Made by a program: the position numbers and the translations under genes. Of a DNA stretch of 64,000 nt, positions 1 through 13,722 are shown in pieces (positions within the stretch are counted from its first letter, which is position 1; every line of letters starts with the position of its first letter). Below the pieces are notes generated by a model. The model was not told where the DNA came from. It saw nothing but the letters and a program-made list of their open reading frames with translations, and searched no databases. Location: positions 425,481-489,480 of the forward strand of contig JAYKAV010003087.1 of assembly GCA_035582835.1 (NCBI GenBank). The letters run 5' to 3'. This stretch comes from Phoebastria nigripes. Lineage: Eukaryota > Chordata > Aves > Procellariiformes > Diomedeidae.

Positions 1-3000
1 ACAATTAGGTAGAAGTTAGAAGAGGCTTAATCCAAGTGCAGATTATGGTTCCAATTCAGCAAACAATTAAAGCACAAAGTGTGAGAACCTAACCTGTCTG
101 AGATTACCTAAAAGCTCCACAGAAGTCCTAGAAACAGTTTCTGCTGCATGCTCTGCACAGCCATAAGATTTCTCCTGCCAAAACCCACTGAAATCACGAC
201 ATCAAGGATGGGAACTGGACCCACAGTGCAGCTGCTAGAGACTAAATAACCTCCGATAGGCCCACAAGGCTCAGTTACACTGGACCTTTCCTAGGCAGGC
301 AGACATACCAGAATCAGGCAGCTGAAATGGTGGCTGCTATCCTACTCCCCTTATATAAAAATTTAAGTGCAAGGCATAGAGTCATACTGACCCTACAACG
401 AGTATTTAAGTGCTTAAAGATAACCNCTTGCCTGCTGTGTTAGAACAGGGCTGAAAATAGAACACATCATTTGGTATCTTTGCTCAAATCCTACTCCCAC
501 ATTAATTCAAATGAGCTTCTTAATCTCACTGTAGTACCTGGACGACAGTTGCTCACATCAAAAACCATCAGAGCTGAAAGAAAACTAGTACTCACCGATC
601 CTTCACCAGAACATTGCTAACAATCTTCAGTTTTGAGACAGAAATAACAAGCATTGTCATCAGCCTTATCTATAGATAGATACCATAGCCACATATTCAC
701 CATTGTAATTTAGCCCTTCCTGCTGTTTTCCTTCACAAACTAGTTTCCAGCTGTCTCAAACCAGCTCCACAGAATATAAAACTTATACCTCCATTAAAGC
801 AACATTTCATTCTTATGACTTCTTCAATCAACTCAAGAACTGTTATTTGCATACATTTAATTAAAATTCATTNCTTTATGAAAAATAAATTTGCATTCTA
901 AAACTGTTTTAAAAGCATGAACTATAACAAATATTAAGAGATATTGGCATCCATGGACAGGAAATGTCAAAAGGCCAGATTCTGGTTAAGAAGCAATTAC
1001 TATATTAAAATCAGCGTTTTATTTCCTGCATTGCATTGTAATTGTTCCTAGATATATTTGACTATCCAAGTAGGAAAACACCTACTGTTCAGCCATCCTG
1101 AATATCATTAATAATTACAGATCTTTCTAATCCTTGTTCAATTTCTGTAATCACTTGATGGTATATTTAAATGAAAAAGGTTCTACTATGAAGGCAAATT
1201 GGACTGCTCTAATCATAAAGAAAGCATCATCTATCAACAGAAAAACACTATAAGGTCTCCAATTTAAAAAGATTGTAATTTTTTTTTCATATTGGTTGGT
1301 CAACCTGCTTAAATGCAAAGCAGTAGGTAAATGGAATGAGTATCTGGAGGTGAGTATGCTGAAGTATAGACTAGTTAACATCATTTTTCCAAGGTGACCA
1401 CAAGCCTGGAAAAAAAACCCTGTCCGATTCCCAAGACGTTACTATCACTAACTACCCAAGACACAATCTGCAGAAGAGTGAACTGGAATTCAAACATAAA
1501 GAGCTAATTTTATCCAGGGTCAAACTTGTTTGTAGCTCCTCCAGCTACTGAACACTGAATACAACTCCAGCTATTGGCTTTGTATTTTCAGGTTCTCACC
1601 AATAACAACTCTGATCAATTTTCTGTACTGTGGATTCAATCAGATACTTGGCAAAGATGCTGACAGAGAACTCTACATAGATTATATACAGTAATGAGTT
1701 GATTTAAGTATTTAAGATGTGGCATGCATTTAAATAAAACAATAACAAAAGCATTTTAGAAACATTTTTTAAGGTGTATTTGGGAAAGTTTTATCGCAGG
1801 AAGCATATATGCTTTTTTCCACAGTTGCCCTTTCAGACATGTTACTCATCGCAAGTAGTACAGCCATAAAATGGGATAGAAAAGATGAGAAAAGTAACTC
1901 TGATTTTCTTAAAAGCAAATATTTAAAAACCTTAAAAGGAAGCCCTGAAGCCCTTTTGTAATTAGAGATGAAAGTGTCTTAACCTAATAAGACTAGATCC
2001 CTCATGTTTTACAGCAGTGTTAAAGATGCTACTGAATTCCTGGAGCAATTTCCACACTATTTCCCATCCCATATTCAGTATTTTACTTTCTGATATAATT
2101 TATTAAAAAAGCAATAGTGAAGGTATCTTACTAAAATTATTTTAAGCTACTTTTTTGTACATACAGTTTTAGATTAATTTTAGCTGCATTTTAAGTAAAG
2201 ATGAAGAAGAGCCTGATATAGAGACAGACTCATTATTTTCCTTTACTACTTGCTTGGTTACCAATTGGATTCATTAACATATCATGTATTATAACACCTA
2301 TAATACTTTGTTGTCACTTATCCTGAGAAAACAACTCAAATTTTATGATATATTGAGCAGACACTAATTCATGTGAACTATAGCATGGATAAATGTTCTG
2401 TTTTCAGATCTTCAGGACAGTATTTCAGAGAAAAAGGTCAACTTGGGCTCATGAAGACATAATATACAAGGCTGTCCCAAAAATGAGTGCTTAAATGTCC
2501 AGTTTTAACAGAAAATAGCAAACCTTCAAAACACACAGATGAGTAAGTGTCTTAAAGGTTATCGTCCCAATTCTTGAAATATCACCAAGACATCAACTTT
2601 AACCTGAAGCACAACAAAAAATGAGAAGCTGCTACTGAAATGCACTATGTTTTCAGAGTATGCCAAGAATACTGCCAAGACAATTAATAGTTTATCTGGT
2701 CAATTTGTACTTGAAAGTTTTCCAGTCCTGATTGTGTCATGTACTGATAGCTCCCATAATTCATAGACCTAAGCAGGAATGCAGATTAAATCGATTTAAA
2801 TTCTGAAGAACATTCCAGGCCACCTAGTTTCCAGCACCCCCCAAAAGTCAAGTTTTGTCTCCATTCTGAACTGCAGATCCCTACAAGCCTGAGTTCCTGT
2901 GAACGTCAGATGTCAGTCTGAGCAGTAATGCTCTGTCAAAATGCAGAGGCCTGAACTCATGCTAACAGTGCCAGAATTTTAAGAACTTACAGCAAGAAAT

Positions 3001-5353
3001 TTGGAATTTTACAATAAATTTTCTGCTTCTCAATTTATTGGAAAAACACACTTGGCAGCATACATTATGAAATCTTATTGTGTATTCTACACTTGTGTAT
3101 AAAAGTACAAATATGAGACTGATCACTACACAATGAAAAGGAAATGTTTTCCTATCTTTTCTACAAAAGTANGGCAATTAGAATTCTAAAGTGAAAATTT
3201 TATTAACTTAACAGTAACAGGTTTCTCACATATTGCAATTTATAGAGGAAGCAAATAGACTAATACCCATGATAAAAACTTCTTCCCCCTGCTTAGATGT
3301 CAACTCCTCTAGGCTGAAAGTATGTGAGTATTTCTCAAACATCACTGTTTGATATTTAGGAAGATGAGCTGTCACTCANTCTCCAAGCCTCCTCTTTCCT
3401 CCATTTACAATATGTAAATCCAAAACTTTCACCTTCTCTATTTTTATCCTTCATCACCTTCTCCTTACCTATAACCTAACGCCATATTCCTGAGCTATTT
3501 GCCAGTGTTCTGCCAAACTGCAGCTTCTCTCCAGCAGCACTTTCTCTTCCTTAAACCACTGCTTCAGATTTGCAACTCCTTGAGAGCAGCTGCCGGAAAG
3601 GCTCAGACCCATGTATCCCCATTTGGCAACGTACTGCTGTCCCTTCATTTCAAAAGCCTGCTTCATATAATTTCTTTGCAACTTATTATCACTACATTTA
3701 TAGACTACTCTTTCATACTCTAGTAATTGGGACATGCATTCCTTCTCTCCTATTTGAGAAACAATTCTTAACTTCTAATCACTACATTTATAGAATATCA
3801 GCTGTGAGAAGTGGAAAAAAAAATTGGTAGGAAGAAAAGTTTGCTGGTGGGAAAGTGGAACAGGAGCACAGATTTTCAAGTGTTGCCCACAATTCTTGGC
3901 ACAAATGCTTTGCAAAAGGCTTTTACAACACACCTGGAGCTCCTCATCAATCCTGCTTCAGGCCTGCTTGGAACAAAGGCCCAAACCAACAAGAATCAAT
4001 TCAAACCGTTTATTTCCATGCAACTTGAAATATATAGGGACAGCTGAGTCTTTGCTAATAATTAGGGTGTGGTGGTTTTTTTAAAGATCCATTTGTCCAC
4101 ATTGGTATTCCTTTTTCCCTGTAGCCTCAATCTCTTTCAGCCACCTGCATGTTTTTGTATTTTTCTACCCCATGCACTACCACCCAACAAACTGTAAGTC
4201 TGTTTCTTAATATGTCTCTTTGACCAATCTAATTTTGTTCAATCGGGCATAGGAAAAACAAAGAAGAAATTAAGTAACAAAATCAGCCCCAGCTGATCTC
4301 TTTCCAGCTCCCCCACCCCATACTTTCAACATTGCATGATGTTGAGAGCCAGATGATAACCAACTGACTGAAAATAGAGAACGCTTCCCTAGACACACAA
4401 CCATACTTGTGGCTCTCAACTCAAAAAAGTTGTTCTTGCCTAATTAGATTGGCTTACTAAGTGATAGAAAGCTTGTTGGGCTAGTCCTATCTGCCTCTGA
4501 CACTCCTCAGAGCTAATCAGAGTACATTTAAAAGCTTGCCCCTCCTTACAGACTAGAATTCACACACCTTGCATGCAGGATTTTGCTCTCCTGCACAGTC
4601 CTCCTGGAAAAATAACTATTCAAAGCCTAAGCTCAAAAGCATCTGAAAGAAATGCCATCAGCTATGATACTTCAGACCATCATTTGTTAAAAGCAGCAAG
4701 ATTTGGGAAGAGCAGATGAGTAAGATCATCAGTAGCAAATAGGTATGATAAANCCAGTAAACCATCATATTTTCCAAAGATCTTTGAAGCCAGGAAGTTT
4801 TAAATAAACTCCTTGTAAAGTGGGCTTACATTTTATCAATTCTGAGAACTTGGCAGCACCTCTCTATGTCAGATGAGGTCACAAACCAATCTCAGAACAC
4901 CTCTGAAAGTATAAATACCATAGCAGAGTATGTCTAAGTCACACTAACATGTCTGGCTGGCATAACTACAATAGCAAAGTTGATAAGGTACCAACCAGCT
5001 TATCCACAGCATTCTCTTCATGATGAGGTCATTTCTTCTTTTGCGCTAGGAAGTGAAACAATGCCAAAGCATTCTAGAACTGCTTAAACAAATAACAGCA
5101 GCACCTACCTCCACTTAGAGGTTAACAGTTTGTACTTTTTTGGTAGCTTATTTATTATCTTTAGAGTGTAACATAACACATTAGGAACTTTAACAGATCA
5201 CCTGCCAAATACATCTTTTATCCTAGGATGCAAATCAACTTTTTGTGACAAGACATCTAGATCCCAATTGCCTTCTAGCTTTAGCCATGGTTGGGCTTCT
5301 TAAACTTAACATTCACTTCCTTTTTTCCTTAAGTGATTTTCAACTCTATCTTA
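1..5353. other. Unique AT-rich sequence, no gene supported
   Basis: I see no long open frame with convincing splice signals and no retroelement here. Isolated single N bases occur (for example at 426, 873 and 4753). A 17-bp direct repeat lies at 3688-3704 and 3778-3794. An 88-codon minus-strand frame at 3469-3735 is discussed under rejected items. A splice-bounded 74-bp minus-strand stretch at 596-669 is open but weakly supported. Confidence 0.6.
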
Positions 5354-6418
5354 ATCATAGAANCATTAAGGTTGGAAAAGACCTCTAAGATCATCAAGTC
5401 CAACCGTCAACACACCACCATGCCCCACTAAACCATGTCCCTAAGCGCCTCATCTACACGCCTTTTAAATAGTTCCAGGGATGGTGACTCCACCACTTCC
5501 CTGGGCAGCCTGCTCCAATGTTTAACCACTCTTTCAGTAAAGAANTTTTTCCTAATGTCCAATCTAAACCTCCCCTGGCGCAACTTGAGGCCATTTCCTC
5601 TCGTCCTANNNNNNNNNNNNNNNNNNNNNNNNNNNNNNNNNNNNNNNNNNNNNNNNNNNNNNNNNNNNNNNNNNNNNNNNNNNNNNNNNNNNNNNNNNNN
5701 NNNNNNNNNNNNNNNNNNNNNNNNNNNNNNNNNNNNNNNNNNNNNNNNNNNNNNNNNNNNNNNNNNNNNNNNNNNNNNNNNNNNNNNNNNNNNNNNNNNN
5801 NNNNNNNNNNNNNNNNNNNNNNNNNNNNNNNNNNNNNNNNNNNNNNNNNNNNNNNNNNNNNNNNNNNNNNNNNNNNNNNNNNNNNNNNNNNNNNNNNNNN
5901 NNNNNNNNNNNNNNNNNNNNNNNNNNNNNNNNNNNNNNNNNNNNNNNNNNNNNNNNNNNNNNNNNNNNNNNNNNNNNNNNNNNTGTCAACCAGCACCCCC
6001 AGGTCCTTTTCCGACAGGCAGCTTCCCAGCCACTCTTCCCCAAGCCTGTAGCGTTGCATGGGGTTGTTGAGGCCAAAGTGCAGGACCCGGCACTTGGCCT
6101 TCTTGAACCTCATGCAGTTGGCCTCAGCCCATCGATCCAGCCTGTCCAGGTCCCTCTGCAGAGCCTTCCTACCCTNGAGCAGATCGACACTCCCGCCCAG
6201 CTTGGTGTCGTCTGCAAACTTACTGAGGGAGCACTCAATCCCCTCATCCAGATCGTTAATAAAGATATTGAACAAGACCAGCCCCAAAACGGAGCCCTGG
6301 GGGACACCGCTCGTGACCAGCTGCCAAGTGGACTTCGCTCCATTCACCACAACTCTCTGGGCCCGGCCGCCCAGCCAGTTTTTTACCCAGCGCAGAGTAC
6401 ACCTGTCTAGGCCTGTCT
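5354..6418 (-). mobile_element. CR1 LINE, 3' part of ORF2 plus 3' UTR, 5'-truncated
   Basis: This is a non-LTR retrotransposon fragment lying in reverse. At the low-coordinate end the 3' terminus shows the CR1 pattern: an ATCATAGAA-type octamer remnant, then GGTTGGAAAAGACCTCTAAG. The reverse-strand translation gives reverse transcriptase text ([20 protein letters not shown], then [13 protein letters not shown] near 6220-6240) and the C-terminal ORF2 region. The catalytic FADD motif is intact here, unlike in the copy at 36480-39975. The element stops near 6418 inside the RT domain, so it is 5'-truncated. It is interrupted by an assembly gap. It lies about 180 bp from another CR1 in the opposite orientation. 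It cannot be autonomous because the endonuclease and ORF1 are absent. Confidence 0.95.
5609..5983. other. Assembly gap of 375 N inside the CR1
   Basis: A run of 375 N. The flanking bases align to positions 39333 and 39710 of the related CR1 at 36480-39975, which are separated by 376 bases. The gap therefore most likely contains only the missing ORF2 part of this CR1. Confidence 0.95.
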
Positions 6419-6597
6419 AATATTTGGTCTTGAACAGTGTTGAAGCAGTAGGTATAAAATTATTAAACAGAATTATTTTAAAAAGTCTGCTGCCAGTTTT
6501 CCATCAAGTACCCCACTTACATTTAAGGAGATTATTTATCATTGAAACTTAAACTAGACTTAGCACTAAAGAGGGGAAAGCTGAAACATTCAAACAG

Positions 6598-7168
6598 GAA
6601 TGTGATCCTTCTCCTCTATCCAGTGCTGATGAGGCCACACCTGCAGTGCTGCAGTACTGTGTCCAGTTCTGCGCTTCCCTGTACAAGAAAGGCATTGACA
6701 TATTAGCAAGTCCAGCGAAGGGGCACAAAGATGACTAAGGGACTGGAGCATCTCTCCTATGAGGAACAGCTTAGAGAGCTGGGACTGTTTAGCCCAGAGA
6801 AAGCTCAGGGGCAGGGAGGGGGGGAAGGAGAGGGGAAACCTCATCGATATGTACACATGCCTGAAGGGAGGGCATAAAAAGACTGAGCCAGGTTACTTCC
6901 AGTGGTGCCCAGTGATAGGACCAGAGACAATGAGCACAAACTGAAACACAGGAGAGTCTGTCTGAACATCAGAAAACACTTTTTTAATGTGAAGGTGACA
7001 AAGCACTGCCACAGGTTGCCCAGAGAGTTTGTGGAGTTTGTCATAGGGGATATTCAAAAACCTTCTAGACATCATCCTGGACAATTGGCTTTAGGTGGCC
7101 CTGCTTGAGCAGGGAGGTTGGACCAGACAATCTCCAGAGGTCCCTTCCAACCTCAACTATTCTGTGAT
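6598..7168 (+). mobile_element. Old CR1 LINE fragment, 3' end
   Basis: Plus-strand 3' end of a CR1 from an older subfamily. Recognisable landmarks are GATGAGGCCACACCTGCAG (end of the RT region), a decayed TATGAGGAACAGCTTAGAGA block, CACAGGTTGCCCAGAGAG, and the terminal stretch that reads TTGGACCAGACAATCTCCAG and ends CTATTCTGTGAT. The ORF2 C-terminus is broken into short frames. A G-rich stretch near 6810-6832 looks like a local expansion. It faces the CR1 at 5354-6418 from the opposite strand, and both are 5'-truncated, so they are separate insertions. Confidence 0.92.
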
Positions 7169-8961
7169 ACAACAAAAAACAATTGCCCAAGATTCTGATT
7201 TTCAATTAATATTGGTATTTATTCCTCTCTGGCACAAAAACTAAGATCTTTGATTTCTCCAAATTGAATCAGATGCAGATCAGCAGAAACATGAAAGGCA
7301 ATATCAGAATCTCCAATATAATGTTCGGATACTACAGNCTCCTAGCATTTAACTTTAAGGAGGTAGCAGTGAAGAGTTTGCTCAGCATCACTTTCTGAAA
7401 CAAGCTGCAGATGTAGTGTGGGAGGAAAAGAACAACTGTATTCACACACAAGAGGAAAGAAAACAAGTCGACTCAAATGTATTCAAGATTTAGAAGCTCA
7501 TAACACTGATGATGTTTCCATAGTAACTAATATACTTCAAAGAAGGGAAAAAACAGGGTGAGGATTTTAAAGGACAGCACCACGTACAGATTAAAAGCAG
7601 ATACTGCCTACCATCTGAGGTGTGGACTGATGAACTCAGTTCATCACAAGAAGTATCACTTGTTAAGGAGTCAAAATCCAGTGAAACTACCCTAGTAACA
7701 AAATAAGAGTGAAAGAGCAATAACAGCACAGTAAAACACCCCTGGTACTTGACAGCCTGTCTCCCAACTCTTTAGCAGGCTAAAACCAAGATGAACAGTA
7801 CACTACCAGTTGATGCAGTTGTGCCTCGTGCACTCACCACTCACTGTCAAAGGCCACGTCCAACGTTATCTCCCTCCTTGGTCAGAATAAGTGACCTATG
7901 TGACCTCAAGGAAGGACAGGATACAGTAGATAAGAAGCAGCATGCCTTGCACTAAGCTGAATCAGATGATCCAACTGGTTTGCAATGCTTACCTTTTTAT
8001 AACTTCCTTGTCCATGCAGCTGAGGGAGTTGATATAATAGCCTTTCCATAAAAAATACAGGCAAAGGAGAGAATTTATACTTATTGAGCTTAGGGAAGAC
8101 AAAGGAAGACAACATCCATTCTAGAAATAATATTTAGCATTGGAAAAATGCTTGGTACAGAGAAGATAGAACTATAATTCTGCTGGATCAAGGNGTTAAT
8201 CGGTCTCTTTCACAGTAAATAGTGACAGGCATATGACCCCAACTGCTTTAATATCCAGTTGAACCCCTCCCCCTGAAAAACTAAACCCCTGTATACAATT
8301 CCCCCATTTATCACCATTTCTGAAAAATGAAACAACAACATAAGCTTGTAATTAAAGTGCTGCCCAGACTCAATAAATGGCTTTTGCACCCAAGGCAGAA
8401 AAACATTATGAACTCTAGATTTCTATACTACATCAAGCTACATCTGATGCATAGTACAACTTCAGAATTTTCAACTGCATAAAAGTTACTTGGGAGGCAA
8501 AATCCAATTTCAAGTTACTTAGCCACTTAGTACAGCTGTATGCATCCAGTTTCACCCTCACACATGGCAAGGGACATGGCCAAAGGAATTTAGAATCACA
8601 AGTGCCAGAGTTCTATTCTTTGCAACTGACTTTTTCCAAGAATACGATCGCGAAGACTTTCTTGCTTATCATGAAAAGGAAATATCATGGAAAGATCAGT
8701 CTGAAGCTAAGTTTCAGAAGGGTGTTAACAACACTCTTGGGATCTTCAGAGCTACCCAGTTAGTGTCTATGAAGTGAAATATGTTTAGTATACTATTTTC
8801 AAATACTTTGTTTGGTGTAATAGTAATTTTCAAGTGTTGTGCCAATAATCAATGGGGAAAGTCCAACCACTTCAGTTGCTTTGTTTCTCATCTGGAATTT
8901 CTTTCAAATACCTTTTCCTTGTAGAAATCAGTACCCTAACATTCATGCAAGAGGTAGAATA

Positions 8962-8964
<3 letters not shown>

Positions 8965-9001
<37 letters not shown>
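8965..9001. repeat. Poly-A tract, 37 bp
   Basis: Uninterrupted run of A. No retroelement body precedes it, so its origin is unclear. The open frame running through it ends in a lysine run and is spurious. Confidence 0.95.
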
Positions 9002-9003
<2 letters not shown>

Positions 9004-10473
9004 AAATCTACAGTGCTTTCCCAGCTGATATAATTCAGCACTCTGGAATTATGCAGAAAATTCTGGCACTGGGCTGCTAATTTTACTTATGTCACCAGAA
9101 CAAAATAAGGAAAAGCATGATGATGTTTTTTTTCCCCCCACAGTGGAGAAAAGGATGTAGGTGGGGCATATAATTGACACTAATTATTTGTAGGAAAGGT
9201 CAGGGTTACCTTTTACCAACTGCATGAGGCAGATGATTATCTGTCATGTCTCTGGAGCAGAGTCACGAAACTGTCAGTGACTAAAGGACAAACAGGCCTT
9301 GGCTAGCGATCAAACTTGGCAACATTCAACGACACAGCACAGCAGATGTCTTTTTAAAATAGGTAAATTGTAAGATATTAGATAGCATAACACTAGATAT
9401 CTGCAATGCTGAAAAAAACTTCAATAAAGACTACTGTTTAAGTACCTAATAGGTGACTTGGTAATATGATCTCTGCGTTTGAAGAGCTAAAAAGAGCACC
9501 TACATCACAAAATTCCAACTCAGTTTTGAACTCCCTCAGAAAGTCTTCAGTTTCTAGAGGACATGTATTTTAAATTTTTTGATACAATAAACCTCAGTGT
9601 GAACAAGAACGTCATACAGAAAATGTAAGACAGACAGCTGTGTCAAAATATCTGGAAAACAGAGAACAGATTGTGTAGTTTTAAAAACTAAAATACCTCA
9701 AAAATTTGGGAATTTGCTTGCCAGAGTCTCAGGAAACACCCCTTTAAAAGATGAAAACTGTCATATCATATTATAACTATTATTGTTGCTGAAAACCCCA
9801 AACTGAGATCTGATACATCTTGTTTGATAACTGATTTGTTACCAGGATACTCAGTGTTCCAAGAAAAAGAATTGTTTGTTATTTAGTATGTCCCTTAAGA
9901 AGTTTGCTGTGCATTAAATGAAATGAAAATTCCACTCCCTGAGATCCACTTACTGGCTTTCCAGAAAGTGAAATTTACAAGGATGAGGCAACTCAATTCC
10001 AAATAGCATTGGCTTCAATTTTAATCTCAGAACTATGAGAACAGAAGGAATCTCTATGCCCATATACCCCTACTTAACAAGTTAGCTTTTTCTAACAAAA
10101 TCCTTAATGAAACAGCATAAGAAGTTAAGTGGGATTTCCCTTTATGTAATTTTGGACATACACATTATAATCATTGCAAAAGGAGGTTTTTTTTGCAGTT
10201 TTCTAGTCAGTTAAGGTACTGCAGAAAGATTATGTACAGACTGAATTTTGGTTTGGAGCATAAACAGTTAATTTGCAGTTATGCTAGGCAGTTCTGCAGC
10301 AGTCAGTTTAAATGCTATCAGCTCCAGCTTTTGCCTACACATACATTCAGTACTCAGACAATACTGAGAGACTACAGTGGAGAATCCTGACACCACCAAT
10401 CTTCTTGATGCTGAGGAGTGGTGTGTCCAGAGAATTATAACAGCCATCTAGGTATTTCCATTCTCTGAAATTC

Positions 10474-10516
10474 TTTAAGTAATACTACAAAAGTAACTTA
10501 TGTAGTATTACTTAAA
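10474..10516. repeat. Perfect 16-bp inverted repeat with 11-nt loop
   Basis: The arm TTTAAGTAATACTACA at 10474-10489 is followed by 11 bases (AAAGTAACTTA) and then by its exact reverse complement at 10501-10516. The stem is AT-rich. It could form a cruciform or RNA hairpin, or be the remains of a small foldback element. No function is inferred. Confidence 0.9.
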
Positions 10517-13291
10517 AAAATCATTCCAAAGCTGTGTACTGCCATCAGGTCCTTAATTTAAGTAAGTCCTCCTACCGGTATAAAAATTTAAAGCAGCAAA
10601 GGTTTAAAGGTCACCTTGTTAAATAATCAGACAGGCTTGGGTTTGACTTTGTTTGTTTGTTTTTTTTTCTTCCCCAAAACTTTTCATTAAATCCCTTAAG
10701 TTCTAGCCATTTGATCTCCTGAGTAATAATAAAATTAATTTTCAGAGTGCCAAGAAACCTCAGGACAACATTCAGTAATTGCATAGCTGAATTTTAAACA
10801 GCAAACCCTTTTACTACTTCATAGACATTTATTTTCCAAAGAAGTGGCTACAGTTAGTAAGTGAACAGGTGAATATACATGTCTCACTATAAAGGTATAT
10901 GTGAAAAAAATTTAAGTGATTTAGAAGAGGCTATGATTTTCAGGATTCTCCAGTTTTTTATATTTTGCTTTACATTTTATATACCTTTATTAAGGAGAGC
11001 TGGTAGCAGAAATAGGTGAAGTGATAGAGACAGAAGTTACAGTGATAGTCATATCTGATGTATGTATTAAAAGAAAGGTCAAGACCTTATGCATTACAGA
11101 TGTTTTCATACAGCATCAGGATTTGTGTTCCAAATGTTGTACTGTAAGTGTGACCTCTGTTCAACTAGAGTAGCTGTGTGAACTTTCATAGCTCATGATA
11201 AAAACCTTTAATCATAATTAGCAGCTACAATTGAATTACTGATAACAACTCTGAACAGAGCAGTTACTCTGATTCTGGACAGTTACCACCTTTCAAGGGA
11301 ATACTAGGTGGGTATATGTGTGTTCCCAGGCTCCACATAAAACTTGGTCTACCGTTCCATACTGATGTAAGATAATTTTCCAAATGCTGAGAACTTGCAC
11401 TTAGCTCTTTTGCAGTAATTGAAAACCTAAGTTTACAAGAGAGTTGACTATCTTTGAGGCAGTTGCAAGCATTTTGCCAGATGATCCTTCACACAATTGT
11501 ACTACAGTTAATCAGGACTCTTTCACTACTACCCTGAAGCATGTAAATTGCTACAGATAAAGCCACATCAAAGTGGTTTGTTGTCTATGGATTAGCCATA
11601 TCCTATCANATAGGACAGGTGAATGATAGGAGAAAAATCATGTACCAAACAACCACATTAAGCTGAAGATAAATTCTGTTGGAAAGAGATAAAGCTTTTT
11701 GTCTCAGATGCACTCATAGGAAGGCCAAGGAAAATACTGTATTTTTTAATATGAGCTCTTTGCTCCTTATTTCCTGAATAGGAACAGCTAGCAGACCCTG
11801 CACAAAATGTATGGAGTGTGAATATATCCATTCCATCTCTACTCTTTCATATTCTACCAATAACACGATTGTGCCCTAAGTTCCACCAGCAGGACCCCAG
11901 TGACCAAGCCTTCCTATAAGCATCTGCTTTGAGAACTGGAAGATTTACACAGCAGTAATGTATACACTGAGAACACTGCTGAGAGTCAGAAACTTGCAGA
12001 AACACAGCACCTAGCTGCCCTTCTGACACTTCCAGGGAGAGCTAGAAAATATTCAGAGCTAGTTTCTTGGCTTAAGGACTCCAGCAGGCATTCCACAATG
12101 AGGGAATAAAGTTTGAGTGATAATGCATACCCTCCTTGTAAGGAACTCTGAATCTGTTACTGTGGTCCTTGAACAAATGGAAAGCTCTAGTGTTTAGAAG
12201 GTTAAACGACAGCAGCATGAAGTTTAGTGATAAACATAAGGAATTTTCAAGAAAGCCAAAGTCTGTCAAATAAAATTCCAAGCTTTTGATGAGCTAGCTT
12301 TACTGAATAATTTATTTTCTTATCACTTAGTGTAGTTTGCCCCACACTGATGTTCTTCTAGAACACTAGCTGTTTAAGAAAAGCATCCATTCATTACTAG
12401 CCACATCTTGAGGAACATGCATCCATTACATCAGCTGACCTAAAAGATGACACAGTTCTCAAGCACTCAGACTCTAGTGAATAGCTACTTCTTGAAAGNT
12501 TTTCCTACCTTTTCCTCTTGAAATTCTTCTGCAGTCAGAACTTAGTGTCAAAACTTTATAGCACTTTTGCTGCCAGAATCAGAAGTATTCAAAAACACTA
12601 AGGCAGTTTATGTTGATAATACTACCATGAAAACACTAAGCCAAATGTATAGTCTCATCTTTGATATTTGGAATANTACAAATAGAAATCATAGTCAGAA
12701 GTGTAGTTTTTTTGATTGGTCATCAGTGATGTCACCTGTTCAGCAAGTTATATAATCACATACTGTACATTCCAAACAAATGAGCAGACTCCCAGTTTTT
12801 TAGATGAAAAGTTACAATTTCACACTTTGTCAATGATTTAGCGTTCATTGGAGGTCTATAGACAAAATGATATGTACATTTCTGAGACTCGTCACCTTAA
12901 TTTATACATAGTCTGTTGAAAGACTGGCTTGCTAAGACCATACTTTGGAAGAGAACAGAAAAACAACTTGGCCTCTTCTACTGCTAGGGCTCCCACCTAC
13001 AGGAGGTGCCAGAATTAGTGCTAACATTTGGTTAACTGGTTAGGTAGGAGCCCTAACTGGGTAAGTAGCTAGATCAGTGTATAGAAAACTGTATGACGAG
13101 AAGTCAGTATTTGATATGCTAAGCTCAAAAGGACCTATTCTGAATTTCTGTAAAAGCCTTGCACTAGTTTTAGTACCTTTAAGTTTCACACACTTCAGAA
13201 TTGTGTTAATTGATGTTTATCATTAAGCTCTCACAAAATTCATCTCAGCACCATTTCAGCAAGAGAAATCAGTGTCTCCTTTTATACTCAC

Positions 13292-13309
13292 CTGTAAGTC
13301 TTCCAGTTA
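13292..13309 (-). CDS. Candidate 18-nt microexon
   Basis: On the minus strand an acceptor ending CTTTTACAG directly precedes 18 bases, which are followed by a strong donor GTGAGTATA. Two frames through it are open, and 18 is a multiple of three. If joined to the candidate exon at 15214-15270 (which ends with one base of a codon), the shared codon would be GTA and the frame stays open. Microexons of this size exist in vertebrate neuronal genes, but short splice-bounded segments also arise by chance in AT-rich DNA. The gene is not identified. Confidence 0.2.
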
Positions 13310-13722
13310 CTGTAAAAGAATACCATCATATCTGCCTTTCATAATTTCATGCTGATTTACATATCACTATAAAGATGCTCAGACTATAGCTAAATAGCTG
13401 ATGATGCAGTTAAGATCCCTTCTGCCAGTTATTAGAAGCTATTGAAGAGTCTCTGCTCTCCTTAATGGCATCTTCCTATAGTGAATTGATGGTCAAAAGT
13501 AAATTCAGAAGTTTAGCCATGGCAGAAAAGTTTAGCCATAACAAAATCTTCTCATAGTGCCTTGTCTGTTTTAACATGAATTTTGTTCCATCCTAATAAA
13601 CTGACTATAAAGTTATAGTCTCACACTTACATTTTTAGCATCTCAAAGCTTGCAGCAAATACAGAAATATAACCAGATATCTTACCAATTTGACAAGTCT
13701 TGCCTGCTGGTTTCTTTTGGTT

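Noticed and set aside
596..669. 74-bp minus-strand splice-bounded open stretch (part KLKIVSNVLVKDR)
   Set aside because: Weak acceptor (CTATCTATAG), a donor preceded by CG rather than AG, and no neighbouring candidate to join.
3469..3735. 88-codon minus-strand open frame with a protein-like composition
   Set aside because: No upstream acceptor in frame, the stop lies just before a donor-like GTAAGG, and I recognise no family. A chance frame of this length is expected in 64 kb.
8839..9033. Plus-strand frame ending in a lysine run
   Set aside because: The second half is the poly-A tract at 8965-9001.
9208..9290. Minus-strand splice pair with a good acceptor near 9290 and donor GTAACC near 9208
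   Set aside because: The full segment has stops in all three frames. Only a shorter piece with a second acceptor is open.
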